Positions 35,769-43,804 of a stretch of DNA of 64,000 nt are shown here, one piece after another. The stretch covers positions 1 through 64,000 of the forward strand of contig DATIZL010000084.1 of the NCBI GenBank assembly GCA_035517115.1, read 5' to 3'. A program made the translations under genes and the position numbers. Position 1 is the first letter of the stretch. Each line of letters begins with the position of its first letter. The DNA comes from Hyphomicrobium_A sp035517115. Lineage in GTDB: Bacteria > Pseudomonadota > Alphaproteobacteria > Rhizobiales > Hyphomicrobiaceae. Under the pieces are notes generated by a model. It had not been told where the DNA came from. It worked only from the letters and a program-made list of their open reading frames with translations, and ran no database searches.

Positions 35769-36961
35769 GCGGGTCTGCATCCGAGCCTTCCACGATCGTC
35801 GTACCCGATCCCGTCGCGCTCGCCCAGGCGCTCATCCGCTGCGAGAGCATCACGCCCACCGAGGCCGGTGCATTGACCCTGCTGCAGGAGACGCTTGAAG
35901 CCGCGGGCTTTAAGTGCCAGCGCATGACCTTCGCGGAGCCCGGCACCGCGGACGTGGACAACCTCTACGCCCGCTTCGGATCGGAGGGGCCGAACTTGTG
36001 CTTCGCCGGGCACACGGACGTCGTCCCGCCGGGGGACGAGGCGGCCTGGACCGTGCCGCCGTTCGCGGCCGAGGTCCGCGATGGCGTGCTCTACGGACGC
36101 GGCGCCGCCGACATGAAGGGCGCGGTCGCCTGCTACGTCGCCGCCGCCCTCCAGTACATTGCTGGCCGCGCCGTCAAGACGAACGGCTCACTCTCCTTCC
36201 TCATCACCGGGGATGAGGAGGGCGCCTCCGTCAACGGCACGATCAAGGTGCTCGACTGGCTGAAAGCGCGGGGAGAGAAGCTCGACGCCTGCGTCGTCGG
36301 CGAGCCCTCGAGCCAATCCGCCGTCGGCGACGAGATCAAGATCGGGCGCCGCGGCTCGCTCAACGGCGAGCTCATCGTCAAGGGCAGGCAGGGTCACGCC
36401 GCCTACCCGCATGTTGCCGACAACCCGGTGCCCAAGCTCGCACGCATGATCGACCGGCTCGCAAGCCTGCGGCTCGACGCCGGCACCGAGAACTTCGAGC
36501 CCTCGCACATCGCGTTTACGATCGTCTCGGTGCCGAACACCGCGACCAACGTAATCCCGGGACAGGCGCGCGCAGCCTTCAACATCCGCTACAACGACGC
36601 GCATACGCGGGCAAAGATCGAGCAGCGCATCGCGGAGTGCTGCAAGGCCGCGGCTGCAGAGGTCGGCGCGCAATATACGCTGAGCTTCTCCGGCACGGGT
36701 GACGTGTTCCTGACCAAGCCGGGGCCGCTGGTGGAGGCCATGGCCAACGCTGCGCGCGAGGTCACGGGCCGCTCCGCGAAGCTAACCACGACCGGCGGTA
36801 CCTCCGATGCCCGCTTCATCAAGGACTACTGCCCCGTGGTGGAGCTCGGTCTCGTCAACGCCACGATCCATCAGGTCGACGAGCGCGTGCCGGTCGCGGA
36901 CCTTCGGACGCTGACGCAGATCTACGCGCGCTTCATCGAGCGCTTCTTCGCGACCGCCTGA
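35765..36961 (+). CDS. dapE: Succinyl-diaminopimelate desuccinylase
   Basis: An M20-family metallohydrolase that removes succinate from N-succinyl-diaminopimelate. Metal-binding motifs are visible: GHTDVVPPGD (His), GRGAADMKG (Asp) and TGDEEGASVNGT (Glu pair), with the later histidine in GLVNATIHQVDE. The start ATG overlaps the preceding gene's stop. Length 398 is normal. It completes dapD-X-dapE; lysA lies 5 kb away. Confidence 0.96.
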   Translation: MSGSASEPSTIVVPDPVALAQALIRCESITPTEAGALTLLQETLEAAGFKCQRMTFAEPGTADVDNLYARFGSEGPNLCFAGHTDVVPPGDEAAWTVPPFAAEVRDGVLYGRGAADMKGAVACYVAAALQYIAGRAVKTNGSLSFLITGDEEGASVNGTIKVLDWLKARGEKLDACVVGEPSSQSAVGDEIKIGRRGSLNGELIVKGRQGHAAYPHVADNPVPKLARMIDRLASLRLDAGTENFEPSHIAFTIVSVPNTATNVIPGQARAAFNIRYNDAHTRAKIEQRIAECCKAAAAEVGAQYTLSFSGTGDVFLTKPGPLVEAMANAAREVTGRSAKLTTTGGTSDARFIKDYCPVVELGLVNATIHQVDERVPVADLRTLTQIYARFIERFFATA

Positions 36962-36983
36962 GAGCGATCGCGCAGGGCTGGCG

Positions 36984-37247
36984 TCAGACGAGCACGGCGA
37001 TACCGCCAATCACGAGCACGACAATGATTACAGTCCAGGCGAGCGTATAGCGGTCGTGTGGCGGGCGCGGGGGCACCCAGAATACCCAGAACAGGAAGGC
37101 GGCCAGGAGGAAGCTCAGGGCGGCCGTCAGTATCGGGGTATTTGCATAGCTGTCCCAGATGGCGACGACGCATACCGCCACAAACAGCGATAAGGCCACC
37201 GCGAAGGACAGCGTTCGCCAGATCGACTTGGATTGCTGCTGTTCCAT
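36984..37247 (-). CDS. Small three-helix membrane protein
   Basis: An 87-residue hydrophobic protein starting MEQQQSKSIWRTLSFAVALS. It has three predicted helices (residues about 12-30, 38-57 and 66-86) with a tryptophan/proline-rich loop (FWVFWVPPRPPHDRY). It is convergent with dapE. The ATG at 37247 is preceded by the purine-rich GGGGGGAAGC. Function unknown. Confidence 0.75.
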   Translation of the reverse strand: MEQQQSKSIWRTLSFAVALSLFVAVCVVAIWDSYANTPILTAALSFLLAAFLFWVFWVPPRPPHDRYTLAWTVIIVVLVIGGIAVLV

Positions 37248-37355
37248 GCGGCTTCCCCCCTCCCATTAACCGAGTGTTGCTATACGCCGAATGCCCTTGT
37301 TGTCGCGCCGCAGCCTTTTTAGACTCGTATGCGAAGGTGCCGGAAGGCGAGTCGC

Positions 37356-37742
37356 ATGACAGAAGAGCCCTTCGATTTCGCTTCGCTGATCCGCCACGGC
37401 GTCAAATTCCGCCGCTGCGATGCCGGCGAGCGCATCTTCCTCGAGCACGACACCGGTGACTGCCTCTATGTGGTTCACACCGGGCGGGTCGACGTCATCA
37501 CCTTCGGCACGGTGCTGGAGAGCGTGGGGCCTAACGGCATTTTCGGTGAGATGGCCATGATCGACGACGGCCCGCGCAGTGCGGCGGCCTTGACCAGCGA
37601 ACCCACCGAGCTCGCCGTCGTCGACAAGACCACATTCCTGACGCTGGTGCGCGAGGAGCCGGAGTTCGCGCTGCGGGTCATGCGCGTGCTAGCCCAACGC
37701 ATCAGGCGCATGGGCACCGCGCGCCAAAGCGCGCGGTCGTGA
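37356..37742 (+). CDS. Cyclic-nucleotide-binding domain protein
   Basis: A 128-residue stand-alone cNMP-binding domain of the CRP/cAP type with no DNA-binding helix-turn-helix. Conserved elements are FLEHDTGDCLYVVHTGRVDV and FGEMAMIDDGPRSAAALTSE, the phosphate-binding cassette (FGEMA...R.A). GGAAGG precedes the ATG at 37356. Regulation of an unknown partner by cAMP or cGMP is possible, but such short proteins often do not bind nucleotide. It converges with the 2TM gene. Confidence 0.9.
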   Translation: MTEEPFDFASLIRHGVKFRRCDAGERIFLEHDTGDCLYVVHTGRVDVITFGTVLESVGPNGIFGEMAMIDDGPRSAAALTSEPTELAVVDKTTFLTLVREEPEFALRVMRVLAQRIRRMGTARQSARS

Positions 37743-37755
37743 GGCAAACGCGCAG

Positions 37756-37992
37756 CTAGTTGCGCTGCGCGAGCTTCTCGCGCACGACGCGCTCGCGCGT
37801 AACACGCCGATTGCCGGTGTAATAGACGGCGGCGCCGTGCGCGATGATGCCGATGCCCCATCCGATCAGCGGCCAGTAGAACCAGAGCGTATTGGGCGTC
37901 GTCAGCAGGTTGATCGCAATCAGGAGGAGGTTGACGAGCACATAGGCCGCGAAGTGGATCTTGAATCCTGTGTCTTCGAAAAGCTGCTTCAT
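37756..37992 (-). CDS. 2TM domain protein
   Basis: A 78-residue protein matching the two-transmembrane (2TM) domain: it begins with a soluble amphipathic segment (MKQLFEDTGFKIHFAAYVLV), followed by helix-forming NLLLIAINLL, TTPNTLWFYWPLIGWGIGI and a charged C-terminal tail. The WFYWPLIGWGIGI sequence with conserved aromatic and glycine residues is diagnostic. Such domains are often found attached to signalling proteins; the function of the stand-alone form is unknown. Confidence 0.85.
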   Translation of the reverse strand: MKQLFEDTGFKIHFAAYVLVNLLLIAINLLTTPNTLWFYWPLIGWGIGIIAHGAAVYYTGNRRVTRERVVREKLAQRN

Positions 37993-38130
37993 CAGCGTGG
38001 TCCTTCGATTCTTCGGCCGCCCTCACCCGGTGCCGAGCTTCTAACACGACCGACGAAACATCCCAAGCGGCGGTGCCACCCGGATTGAGCCAAGTCAAAC
38101 AGCGGGTAAAAAAGAAGCGGCACTGGCCCC

Positions 38131-38697
38131 TTACTCCTTGCGCGGCTCGACGCTTTCGGCATCGATCGAGTAGCCGGTATCGGCTAGGCCCGTGAAGGCC
38201 GGCTCCGTCTTGATCGTGCCCGTCACGGTTACAGGATCGAACTGGCCCGCGACCTCGAAGCCCTTTTCCGCCTTGACGTAGATGATCTGGTTCGCCGGCG
38301 GCGGCGGCACGTGAATGCAGGCGCCTACGAACGGCACCAGCAGGAACTCCTTCACCGTGGTCGACTCGAAGTCGAGCGGCACCACATAGCCGCCGATGCG
38401 CACGTGCTTGCCGTTGAGCTCGGTCACCACCGGCGGCGGCAGGTCGGCGCCCGGCTGGCGCCGCTTGATCGACATCCATTGGCCCTCGGGCAGCGGCGGC
38501 GGTGGCGGCCCGCCGTCGGTGCTGGTCGTCGAGCCGGAGAAGAACGTCTTCGGCTTCAAGGGCGACACCGCCTGCGCGGGCGGCATGAGCTGCGCCCATT
38601 TGAGCTCCATCGGCGGATCGGCGGCGCCTGCGCCGGTTGCAGGTGCCAGCAGGACCAGCGCGACGGCCGCGCTCATTGCAGCAGGTCTCATCATCAT
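38131..38697 (-). CDS. DUF3299 exported protein (ZrgE-like)
   Basis: A 188-residue secreted protein; the signal peptide begins MMMRPAAMSAAVALVLLAPA, with GGAG seven bases before the ATG at 38697. An ATG at 38718 that overlaps the permease stop (ATGA) is an alternative. The DUF3299 core is clear: GKHVRIGGYVVPLDFEST and FLLVPFVGACIHVPPPPANQ. In Vibrio cholerae the last gene of the Zrg zinc-uptake cluster is of this type. It is the fourth gene after the DUF2796, ATPase and permease genes here. Confidence 0.85.
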   Translation of the reverse strand: MMMRPAAMSAAVALVLLAPATGAGAADPPMELKWAQLMPPAQAVSPLKPKTFFSGSTTSTDGGPPPPPLPEGQWMSIKRRQPGADLPPPVVTELNGKHVRIGGYVVPLDFESTTVKEFLLVPFVGACIHVPPPPANQIIYVKAEKGFEVAGQFDPVTVTGTIKTEPAFTGLADTGYSIDAESVEPRKE

Positions 38698-38714
38698 GGT
38701 CGATCTCCGTTCAA

Positions 38715-39974
38715 TCATGTGCGCACCGTCATGCCGTCGGCAAGCGACAGCCGGTAGGCGCGCAAAGCAGGAAGCAGTCCCGCCAGGAAGCCGGCGAGCA
38801 CGATGGTGCCGAGCGTCAGCCACTCGCGGGCGGTGGGGGGATCAATCGTGAGGCTGAGCCCGTACATCCGATCGATGACCGGGCGCAGCAGCGCAAGCGC
38901 CGCGTAGAGGAACCCGGTGCCGAGCACGACACCCGCGAGGGTGAGCATGCCGGCCTCGGTGGCGAGCAGGCCGAGGATCGTCGCCGGGCGCGCGCCGACC
39001 GAGCGCAGGATCGCCATCTCGCGCCGGCGCTCGTTGAGCGTGGTGAGAACCATGGTCACCATGCCGAGCAGCGCGGTGGCGACGACCATGGCGGAGACGA
39101 TGGACAGCGCCGTCTCCGCGGTGCCGACGAGGGCCCACAGCTCTTGCAACGCCGCGCCGGGAATGATCGCCGACAGCGGCTCCTCGGCATACTCGTTGAT
39201 CGCGCGCTGCAGCTTGAAGGTCGCGAGCTTCGATTTGAGGCCGAGGAACGCCGCGGTTATCGCCTTCGGCTCGAGGTGCATCTTGCGTACCTCATCCGCC
39301 GAGATGCTCTGCCCCGGCATGGGAATGCCGTTCTGCCAGTCGATGTGGATCGCCTCGATCGCCTCGAGGCTCACGTGCACCGTGCGGTCGACCGGCGTGC
39401 CGGTCTTGGCCAGGATGCCGGAGACGCGGAACGGCTTGTCCTTGTGCTCGACAAAGGAGATCGAGCCGACGCCGTGCGCCACCACGATCTCATCGCCCAC
39501 CTTGTAGCCCAGCGCCTGCGCCACGTCGGCGCCGATGACGGCGTCGAAGAGATCGCTGAACGGCTTGCCCTCGGCAAAAGCGAGCGATTGCCCGTGCCGG
39601 TACTTGTAGCGGGCAAAGTAGTCGGGCGTGGTGCCGAGCACGCGGAAGCCGTGGTGGCTGTCGCCGAGCGAGATCGGCACGATCCATTCGACCTCCGGGC
39701 GCTTGGCGATATCGGAATAGCTCTGCCAGGTGACGTTGTTGGTCGCATTCCCGATGCGGAACACCGAGTAGAGCAGGAGCTGAATGGCGCCGCTGCGCGC
39801 CCCGACGATGAGGTCGGTGCCCGAGATGGTGTCGGCGAAGCTCTGGCGCGCGCCGGTGCGCACCTTCTCCACGCCGAGCAGCAGCATGACGCTGAACGCG
39901 ATCGCCAGCACGGTGAGCGAGGCGGTGAGTGCGCGGTTGCGCAAGGATTGCAGGGCGAGACGAGGCACGATCAT
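38715..39974 (-). CDS. FtsX-type ABC transporter permease (ZrgC/LolE-like)
   Basis: A 419-residue inner-membrane permease with the FtsX/MacB layout. One helix at the N-terminus (ALTASLTVLAIAFSVMLLLG) is followed by a periplasmic domain of about 240 residues, then three helices near the C-terminus (TALSIVSAMVVATALLGMVT, LATEAGMLTLAGVVLGTGFLYA, LTLGTIVLAGFLAGLLPALRA). Its start overlaps the ATPase gene's stop by four bases. This class usually exports or remodels envelope substrates mechanically. In the Zrg cluster it is needed for zinc acquisition. Confidence 0.88.
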   Translation of the reverse strand: MIVPRLALQSLRNRALTASLTVLAIAFSVMLLLGVEKVRTGARQSFADTISGTDLIVGARSGAIQLLLYSVFRIGNATNNVTWQSYSDIAKRPEVEWIVPISLGDSHHGFRVLGTTPDYFARYKYRHGQSLAFAEGKPFSDLFDAVIGADVAQALGYKVGDEIVVAHGVGSISFVEHKDKPFRVSGILAKTGTPVDRTVHVSLEAIEAIHIDWQNGIPMPGQSISADEVRKMHLEPKAITAAFLGLKSKLATFKLQRAINEYAEEPLSAIIPGAALQELWALVGTAETALSIVSAMVVATALLGMVTMVLTTLNERRREMAILRSVGARPATILGLLATEAGMLTLAGVVLGTGFLYAALALLRPVIDRMYGLSLTIDPPTAREWLTLGTIVLAGFLAGLLPALRAYRLSLADGMTVRT

Positions 39975-40708
39975 GCTGCGGCCCTCCGTTCGCTCGTCGC
40001 GATCTCGTCCAAGCGCACAACGCGGTCGAAGCGCTTGCCGAGCTCCTCCTCGTGGCTGACCATGATGAGGGACGCACCCGCCGCGGCGACGTCGGCGAAG
40101 AGCAAATCGAGGAAGGCCTGCTGCCGGTTGCGGTCGAGCGCGGACGTCGGCTCGTCCGCGACGATCAGCTCGGGCGCCCCAATGAGGGCGCGCGCCGCGG
40201 CGACGCGCTGCTGCTGACCGACGCTCAAGCTTGCCGCCGAGAGGCCCTCGACCTCTTTGGGGTCAAGACCGAGGCTCGCCAGGAGACGCTCCGCCTCCTT
40301 CTCGGCACTCCCAGTCCGCGTCGCGCGCTCGCGCCGTTTCGGTGCGAAGCTCAACGGCAGCAGCACGTTGTCGAGCACGCTTCCGTAGGGGAGCAGGTTG
40401 AACATCTGGAAGATGATGCCGAAGTGCTCGGCCCGGAAGCGGTCCCGTGCCGAGCTCGACAGCTTCGTCATGTCGGTGCCCAACACTTCGAGCCGCCCCT
40501 CGGACGGCGTGACGATGCCGCACAAGAGGCTCAGGAACGTCGACTTTCCTGCGCCCGAAGGGCCGACCAGCAGCACCCGCTCGCTCGCGCGCAGCGCAAA
40601 GCTGTCGATCGCCAGGGCGAACGCCCGCGGGCCCCGCCAGCGGAAACGGACACCCGACATCGACACGACGTCGGGGGTCCGCGTTTCGGGTAGAGGGCGC
40701 TGCATCAC
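39971..40708 (-). CDS. ABC transporter ATP-binding protein (ZrgB/LolD-like)
   Basis: The ATPase subunit of the neighbouring FtsX-type permease, 245 residues. It has Walker A GPSGAGKST, the signature LSVGQQQRVA and Walker B LIVADEPTSALD, followed by the H-loop histidine in MVSHEEE. The start may be GTG at 40708 or ATG at 40705; either overlaps the DUF2796 gene stop. MacB/LolD-type ATPases couple to FtsX-type permeases. Confidence 0.93.
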   Translation of the reverse strand: MMQRPLPETRTPDVVSMSGVRFRWRGPRAFALAIDSFALRASERVLLVGPSGAGKSTFLSLLCGIVTPSEGRLEVLGTDMTKLSSSARDRFRAEHFGIIFQMFNLLPYGSVLDNVLLPLSFAPKRRERATRTGSAEKEAERLLASLGLDPKEVEGLSAASLSVGQQQRVAAARALIGAPELIVADEPTSALDRNRQQAFLDLLFADVAAAGASLIMVSHEEELGKRFDRVVRLDEIATSERRAAA

Positions 40709-41316
40709 ATGATGCCGGCAAGATCGAGCGACGGCGCGTCGCGCGTCACGTTGTAGGTGTTCTGCGCCTTGGCCGTCACGACGTTGACGGTCAAGTCGTG
40801 CGCGCCGGCGAACAGCTTGAAGTAGTCGAAGTCGATGGCGGTGATGCTCGCGGGCTCGGCGCAGTCGAGCGCGTAGGTCACGTGAAACTCCTTGTGCCCT
40901 TCGTGCGCGTCATGGTCGTGGTCCTCGCTAGTGGCCTTGTCGTGATCGTGGTCATGGTCGTCGTCGGCATCGCCGTCGTGATGATGCTCGGCCTCGACCG
41001 CCACCTTGGCGTCGGCGACGGTGCACCCCGCGGCAGCCGGCAGCTTGAACACAGAAAGCGGCTGCGCAAGCCGCGTCTTCGCCTTTTCCATGGCCGCCTT
41101 CTGGTCGTCGGTCGTGGCGTCATGCTCGAAGCCGACGATGTCCATGCCGGGCACCTCGAGCTCCATGGAGACGCGCTTGTCCTCTACCGCGATGTTGAGA
41201 TTGCCGTGGCCGTGCACGTGGGGCCCGAGCTCGCGATGCTCTTCGGCAACGGCGAGCGCCGAGGCCGTCGCTGCGAGAGCGAGCGCGGCGAGTGCCGCAA
41301 TTCCGTTGACCTGCAT
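40705..41316 (-). CDS. DUF2796 zinc-binding exported protein (ZrgA-like)
   Basis: A 203-residue exported protein with signal (MQVNGIAALAALALAATASA), started at 41316 behind AGGAGAACG. Conserved start of DUF2796 is EEHRELGPHVHGHGNLNIAVE, and ELEVPGMDIVGFEH follows. The histidine/aspartate-rich tract near residues 105-145 (AEHHHDGDADDDHDHDHDK) can bind zinc. ZrgA of Vibrio cholerae is the periplasmic zinc-capture protein of this kind. Overlaps the ATPase gene. Confidence 0.9.
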   Translation of the reverse strand: MQVNGIAALAALALAATASALAVAEEHRELGPHVHGHGNLNIAVEDKRVSMELEVPGMDIVGFEHDATTDDQKAAMEKAKTRLAQPLSVFKLPAAAGCTVADAKVAVEAEHHHDGDADDDHDHDHDKATSEDHDHDAHEGHKEFHVTYALDCAEPASITAIDFDYFKLFAGAHDLTVNVVTAKAQNTYNVTRDAPSLDLAGIM

Positions 41317-41463
41317 GTCGTTCTCCTGATCGGTGGCGAGTGGGCAAGGCGCGCGGCACATTGGCCGGGCCTGCTCCGTTTCTTGCGCATGGATAAGGAC
41401 CGATCCTTGCGCCTCGCGTGCACGGCGCCTTACGCCTGTGCGGGTTCGCGAAGCCTTGGTCCC

Positions 41464-41850
41464 TCAGGAGAGAGCGGGAGGAGCGCGTGCCTGGAAGTGA
41501 ACTCGTTCGGCGACGGCGACGGCGGAAGGAGCGTGCACCAGCTCCGGCGCAGCGAAGCGCTCGGGCGGCATGGGGATAGCCGGCGGCTGCTGCAGGATCG
41601 CCGCGGTCGCGAGATTGACCGACCAGCAAATAGGACAGTTGCCTTGGTCATCGTGCGGGACGGACGGTGGACACGAGCGCTCGGCGCGTACGGCACAGGC
41701 GCCGTAGGTGATCGCGCGCGTCGTGAGCTTGCCAGCAACGACCGCCGAATGAGCATGCGTGTGCGTGTTGGCAAAGGCCATCACCGCCTGCATCGCAACG
41801 GCGAGCAGCGCGAGGAAACCGAGGCTGGAGCGGCGCCTGAAGACCCGCAT
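41464..41850 (-). CDS. DUF2946-like small exported protein
   Basis: A 128-residue protein; GGAGGAAGC immediately before the ATG at 41850 makes the start secure. The N-terminus (MRVFRRRSSLGFLALLAVAMQAVMAFANTHTHAHS) has a signal-like helix followed by His residues. The CPICWSVNLATAAI segment is the cysteine pair of DUF2946-like proteins. Its tail is proline/alanine-rich. It lies upstream of, and in line with, the DUF2796/ABC cluster, so probably first gene of that operon; a 17-base palindrome overlaps its likely promoter. A metal-related role is inferred. Confidence 0.75.
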   Translation of the reverse strand: MRVFRRRSSLGFLALLAVAMQAVMAFANTHTHAHSAVVAGKLTTRAITYGACAVRAERSCPPSVPHDDQGNCPICWSVNLATAAILQQPPAIPMPPERFAAPELVHAPSAVAVAERVHFQARAPPALS

Positions 41851-41929
41851 GCTTCCTCCGGTGGCCGGCAACCATAGCGTTGCGAATGGGGCAAGCGAAA
41901 GACAGCGCCCCCGTACGGCCCAGCGACGC

Positions 41930-41946
41930 AGCGGATAATATCCGCT
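41930..41946. promoter_or_regulatory. Palindromic operator candidate upstream of the Zrg-like cluster
   Basis: AGCGGATAATATCCGCT is a perfect 17-base palindrome, 80-96 bases upstream of the DUF2946-like start codon at 41850. Read on the minus strand its centre contains TATTAT, a good -10 box, with TTGACC upstream. A dimeric repressor bound here would cover the promoter; a Fur/Zur-family metal regulator is the natural guess but the consensus was not matched. Confidence 0.55.
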
Positions 41947-42093
41947 TTGGTGCCGCCGGCGGTCAAGCCCGAGAGGCGTGGAAACCTTTGGTCACAGGGC
42001 TCAAGGTCACCTCAGCCCTCGCGACATCTTGTTGCGGATCCGCAACTCGAGGCGCTTCCTGAAGCGGGACCAATGCCTTCCGATCGAACCCGA

Positions 42094-42405
42094 TTAGTCA
42101 ACGCTATCGGGCGAGGGCTTGAGCGGTGCCGGCGGGTGGCTCGGGGGACCATGCAGGTACGTCATCGACGCGTAGGCGCCGATCCAGGAGCCGACCGCCG
42201 CGAAGAGCACGTACACCCAGTTGTTGGTGTAGCTGATCACCGCGAACGAGGAGAGCAGGTACCAGACGCTGCTCCAGGAGGCGGCCGCGATGCGCCGGCG
42301 CGCGATGACCGATGAGGTGAACATCACGTAGACGGCGTCCGTCGCGGCGGTGGCGGCGACCACGCCCAACGCGAGCAAAAGGTCAATTTTCCACAAGGCT
42401 TGCAT
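42094..42405 (-). CDS. Small multi-span membrane protein
   Basis: A 103-residue protein with three or four hydrophobic helices (IDLLLALGVVAATAATDAVY, WSSVWYLLSSFAVISYTNNW, VYVLFAAVGSWIGAYASMTY) and a proline-rich tail. The ATG at 42405 starts MQALWK; 42423 is also possible, and neither has a strong ribosome-binding site. The sequence pattern is like small integral proteins that hold a DxxYVxF loop (DAVYVMFTSSVI). Function unknown. It lies between dcd and the zinc cluster on the same strand. Confidence 0.7.
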   Translation of the reverse strand: MQALWKIDLLLALGVVAATAATDAVYVMFTSSVIARRRIAAASWSSVWYLLSSFAVISYTNNWVYVLFAAVGSWIGAYASMTYLHGPPSHPPAPLKPSPDSVD

Positions 42406-42484
42406 GGCGGCCCCAAGCGGCATGCGCCCGAGCGGCGCCCCCCGACGCTAGCGCCCGACCGTTAAGGAAGCTCGTAGGATCGGC

Positions 42485-43549
42485 CTACTTGAAGTGCTTG
42501 GACAGCTTGAGCCCCTGCGCCTGGTAGTGCGAGGAAAGCCCCCGGCCGTAGACGAGCTTCGGCGTCTCGGTGAGCCGCTCGTAGATCAGCCGCCCGATGG
42601 TCTGCCCATCTTCCAGGATGAACGGCACCTTGTGCGAGCGCACCTCGAGCACGGCCTTGGCACCCTCCCCGCCCGCCGCCGCATGGCCAAAGCCAGGGTC
42701 AAAGAAGCCCGCATAGTGCACGCGGAACTCGCCCACCAAGGGATTGAACGGCACCATCTCAGCGGCCTGCGTGGGGGGGACGTGCACGGCCTCCTTGGAG
42801 GCGAGGATGTAGAACTCATCGGGGTCGAGTACGAGGCGCTTCTTCTCGCGCACGTAGATCGGCTCCCAGTAGTCGAGCACCGGGCAGCCTCCGACCACGT
42901 CCACGTCGACTAGTCCGGTGTGGCGCTTGGCGCGATAGCCGACGAGCCCGTGCGCGTCGCCGATGAGGTCAACCGAGAGCGCGATGTCGTCGACGGGTTC
43001 GGCCTCGCCGCCGCCGGCGCGGAAACGGATCTGCGACAGCCGCGAGCCTTTGCGCACGACCACGGGAAACGTCTGCGGGCAGATCTCGGCGAAGAGCTGG
43101 CCGGAATAGCCGGCCGGGATCTGGTCGAATGCGGACACGCCGTCGGCGATAACGCGGGTGAACACGTCGAGGCGCCCGGTCGAGCTTTTCGGATTCGTCG
43201 CAGCCGAGAGGTCGTCTGGCAGGGCCACGCTTTCCAAGAGCGGAGCGACGTAGACGCAGCCGGTCTCCAGCACGGCCCCCTGGGACAGGGATATCGTGTG
43301 CAGCTGCAGGTCATCGAGCTTGGCCGCAATCTTCTCGCCGCGGCCGGGGAGGAAGCTCGCGCGCACGCGATAAGCGATGGTGCCGAGCCGCAAGTCGAGG
43401 CTCGCCGGCTGCAGCTGCTTTTCCAAAAGCGGCTCGACGAGCTTCACGTAGCCCTCAGCGATCAGACCCTCGATCGCCTGCGAGGGCAGGATGCCCGCTG
43501 CTCCCCGTTTGGGAACGGCACGCGCCGTCTTCGCCTGCACCTTTGTCAT
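42485..43549 (-). CDS. dcd: 2'-deoxycytidine 5'-triphosphate deaminase
   Basis: It deaminates dCTP to dUTP, feeding dTTP synthesis. At 354 residues it is the double-length form used in Hyphomicrobiales; the compact E. coli enzyme is about 190 residues. Both halves look like the dUTPase/DCD beta-barrel fold: the N-terminal half has GLIAEGYVKLVEPLLEKQLQ, SLDLRLGTIAYRVRASFLPG and AATNPKSSTGRLDVFTRV, the C-terminal half has ILASKEAVHVPP and MVPFNPLVGEFRVHYAGFFD. The gene is divergent from the SAM-II/metZ region. Confidence 0.93.
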   Translation of the reverse strand: MTKVQAKTARAVPKRGAAGILPSQAIEGLIAEGYVKLVEPLLEKQLQPASLDLRLGTIAYRVRASFLPGRGEKIAAKLDDLQLHTISLSQGAVLETGCVYVAPLLESVALPDDLSAATNPKSSTGRLDVFTRVIADGVSAFDQIPAGYSGQLFAEICPQTFPVVVRKGSRLSQIRFRAGGGEAEPVDDIALSVDLIGDAHGLVGYRAKRHTGLVDVDVVGGCPVLDYWEPIYVREKKRLVLDPDEFYILASKEAVHVPPTQAAEMVPFNPLVGEFRVHYAGFFDPGFGHAAAGGEGAKAVLEVRSHKVPFILEDGQTIGRLIYERLTETPKLVYGRGLSSHYQAQGLKLSKHFK

Positions 43550-43616
43550 CGCTCGCGCCTATCGCGTGATCGTCAGTCCGGCAACTTCACTTTTGCCGCT
43601 CTAATGCAACCGGCAC

Positions 43617-43646
43617 TTGACGCCAAGCGCCGTCGAGGAGTAATCC
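43617..43646 (+). promoter_or_regulatory. Predicted promoter of metZ
   Basis: TTGACG (43617-43622) and TAATCC (43641-43646) are separated by 18 bases. A transcript from here would start near 43653, just before the SAM-II riboswitch, so the position fits well. The -10 is only a moderate match to consensus. Confidence 0.55.
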
Positions 43647-43654
43647 CCGCAACA

Positions 43655-43712
43655 CCCCGTGGTCATTTGGCCGGCCGGCTTGCAGCCACGTAAAATAAGT
43701 CGCTAAAAGGGC
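43655..43712 (+). ncRNA. SAM-II riboswitch upstream of metZ
   Basis: The RNA folds P1 from CGTGG (43658-43662) and CCACG (43686-43690). Inside the loop lies the conserved ATTTGG and CTTGCAG, and the pseudoknot tail TAAAATAAGTCGCTAAAAGGG region ends in GCTAAAAGGG (43702-43711), the SAM-II 3' signature. SAM-II senses S-adenosylmethionine, a pattern well known upstream of metZ, metA and metX in Alphaproteobacteria. It starts only a few bases after the predicted transcription start. Confidence 0.85.
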
Positions 43713-43739
43713 CGTGCGCACCCCCGGATTTCGCTGGCG

Positions 43740-43776
43740 CCGGCTTCTCCCCTGCGGCGATGCGAGCCGGGTTTTT
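43740..43776 (+). terminator. Intrinsic terminator-like hairpin between SAM-II riboswitch and metZ
   Basis: CCGGCT (43740-43745) and AGCCGG (43765-43770) form a six-pair stem with a 19-base loop, followed by GTTTTT. It sits 28 bases downstream of the riboswitch and 28 upstream of the metZ ATG, suggesting that SAM-bound RNA may end transcription here in addition to any effect on translation. Confidence 0.55.
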
Positions 43777-43804
43777 GCTGGGCGAATGCCCATCGAGGAA
43801 GCGC

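Noticed and set aside
40798..41877. 359-codon plus-strand frame over the zinc cluster
   Set aside because: Shadow of the DUF2796 and DUF2946-like genes; its valine/methionine pattern mirrors the antisense of the histidine/aspartate tract.
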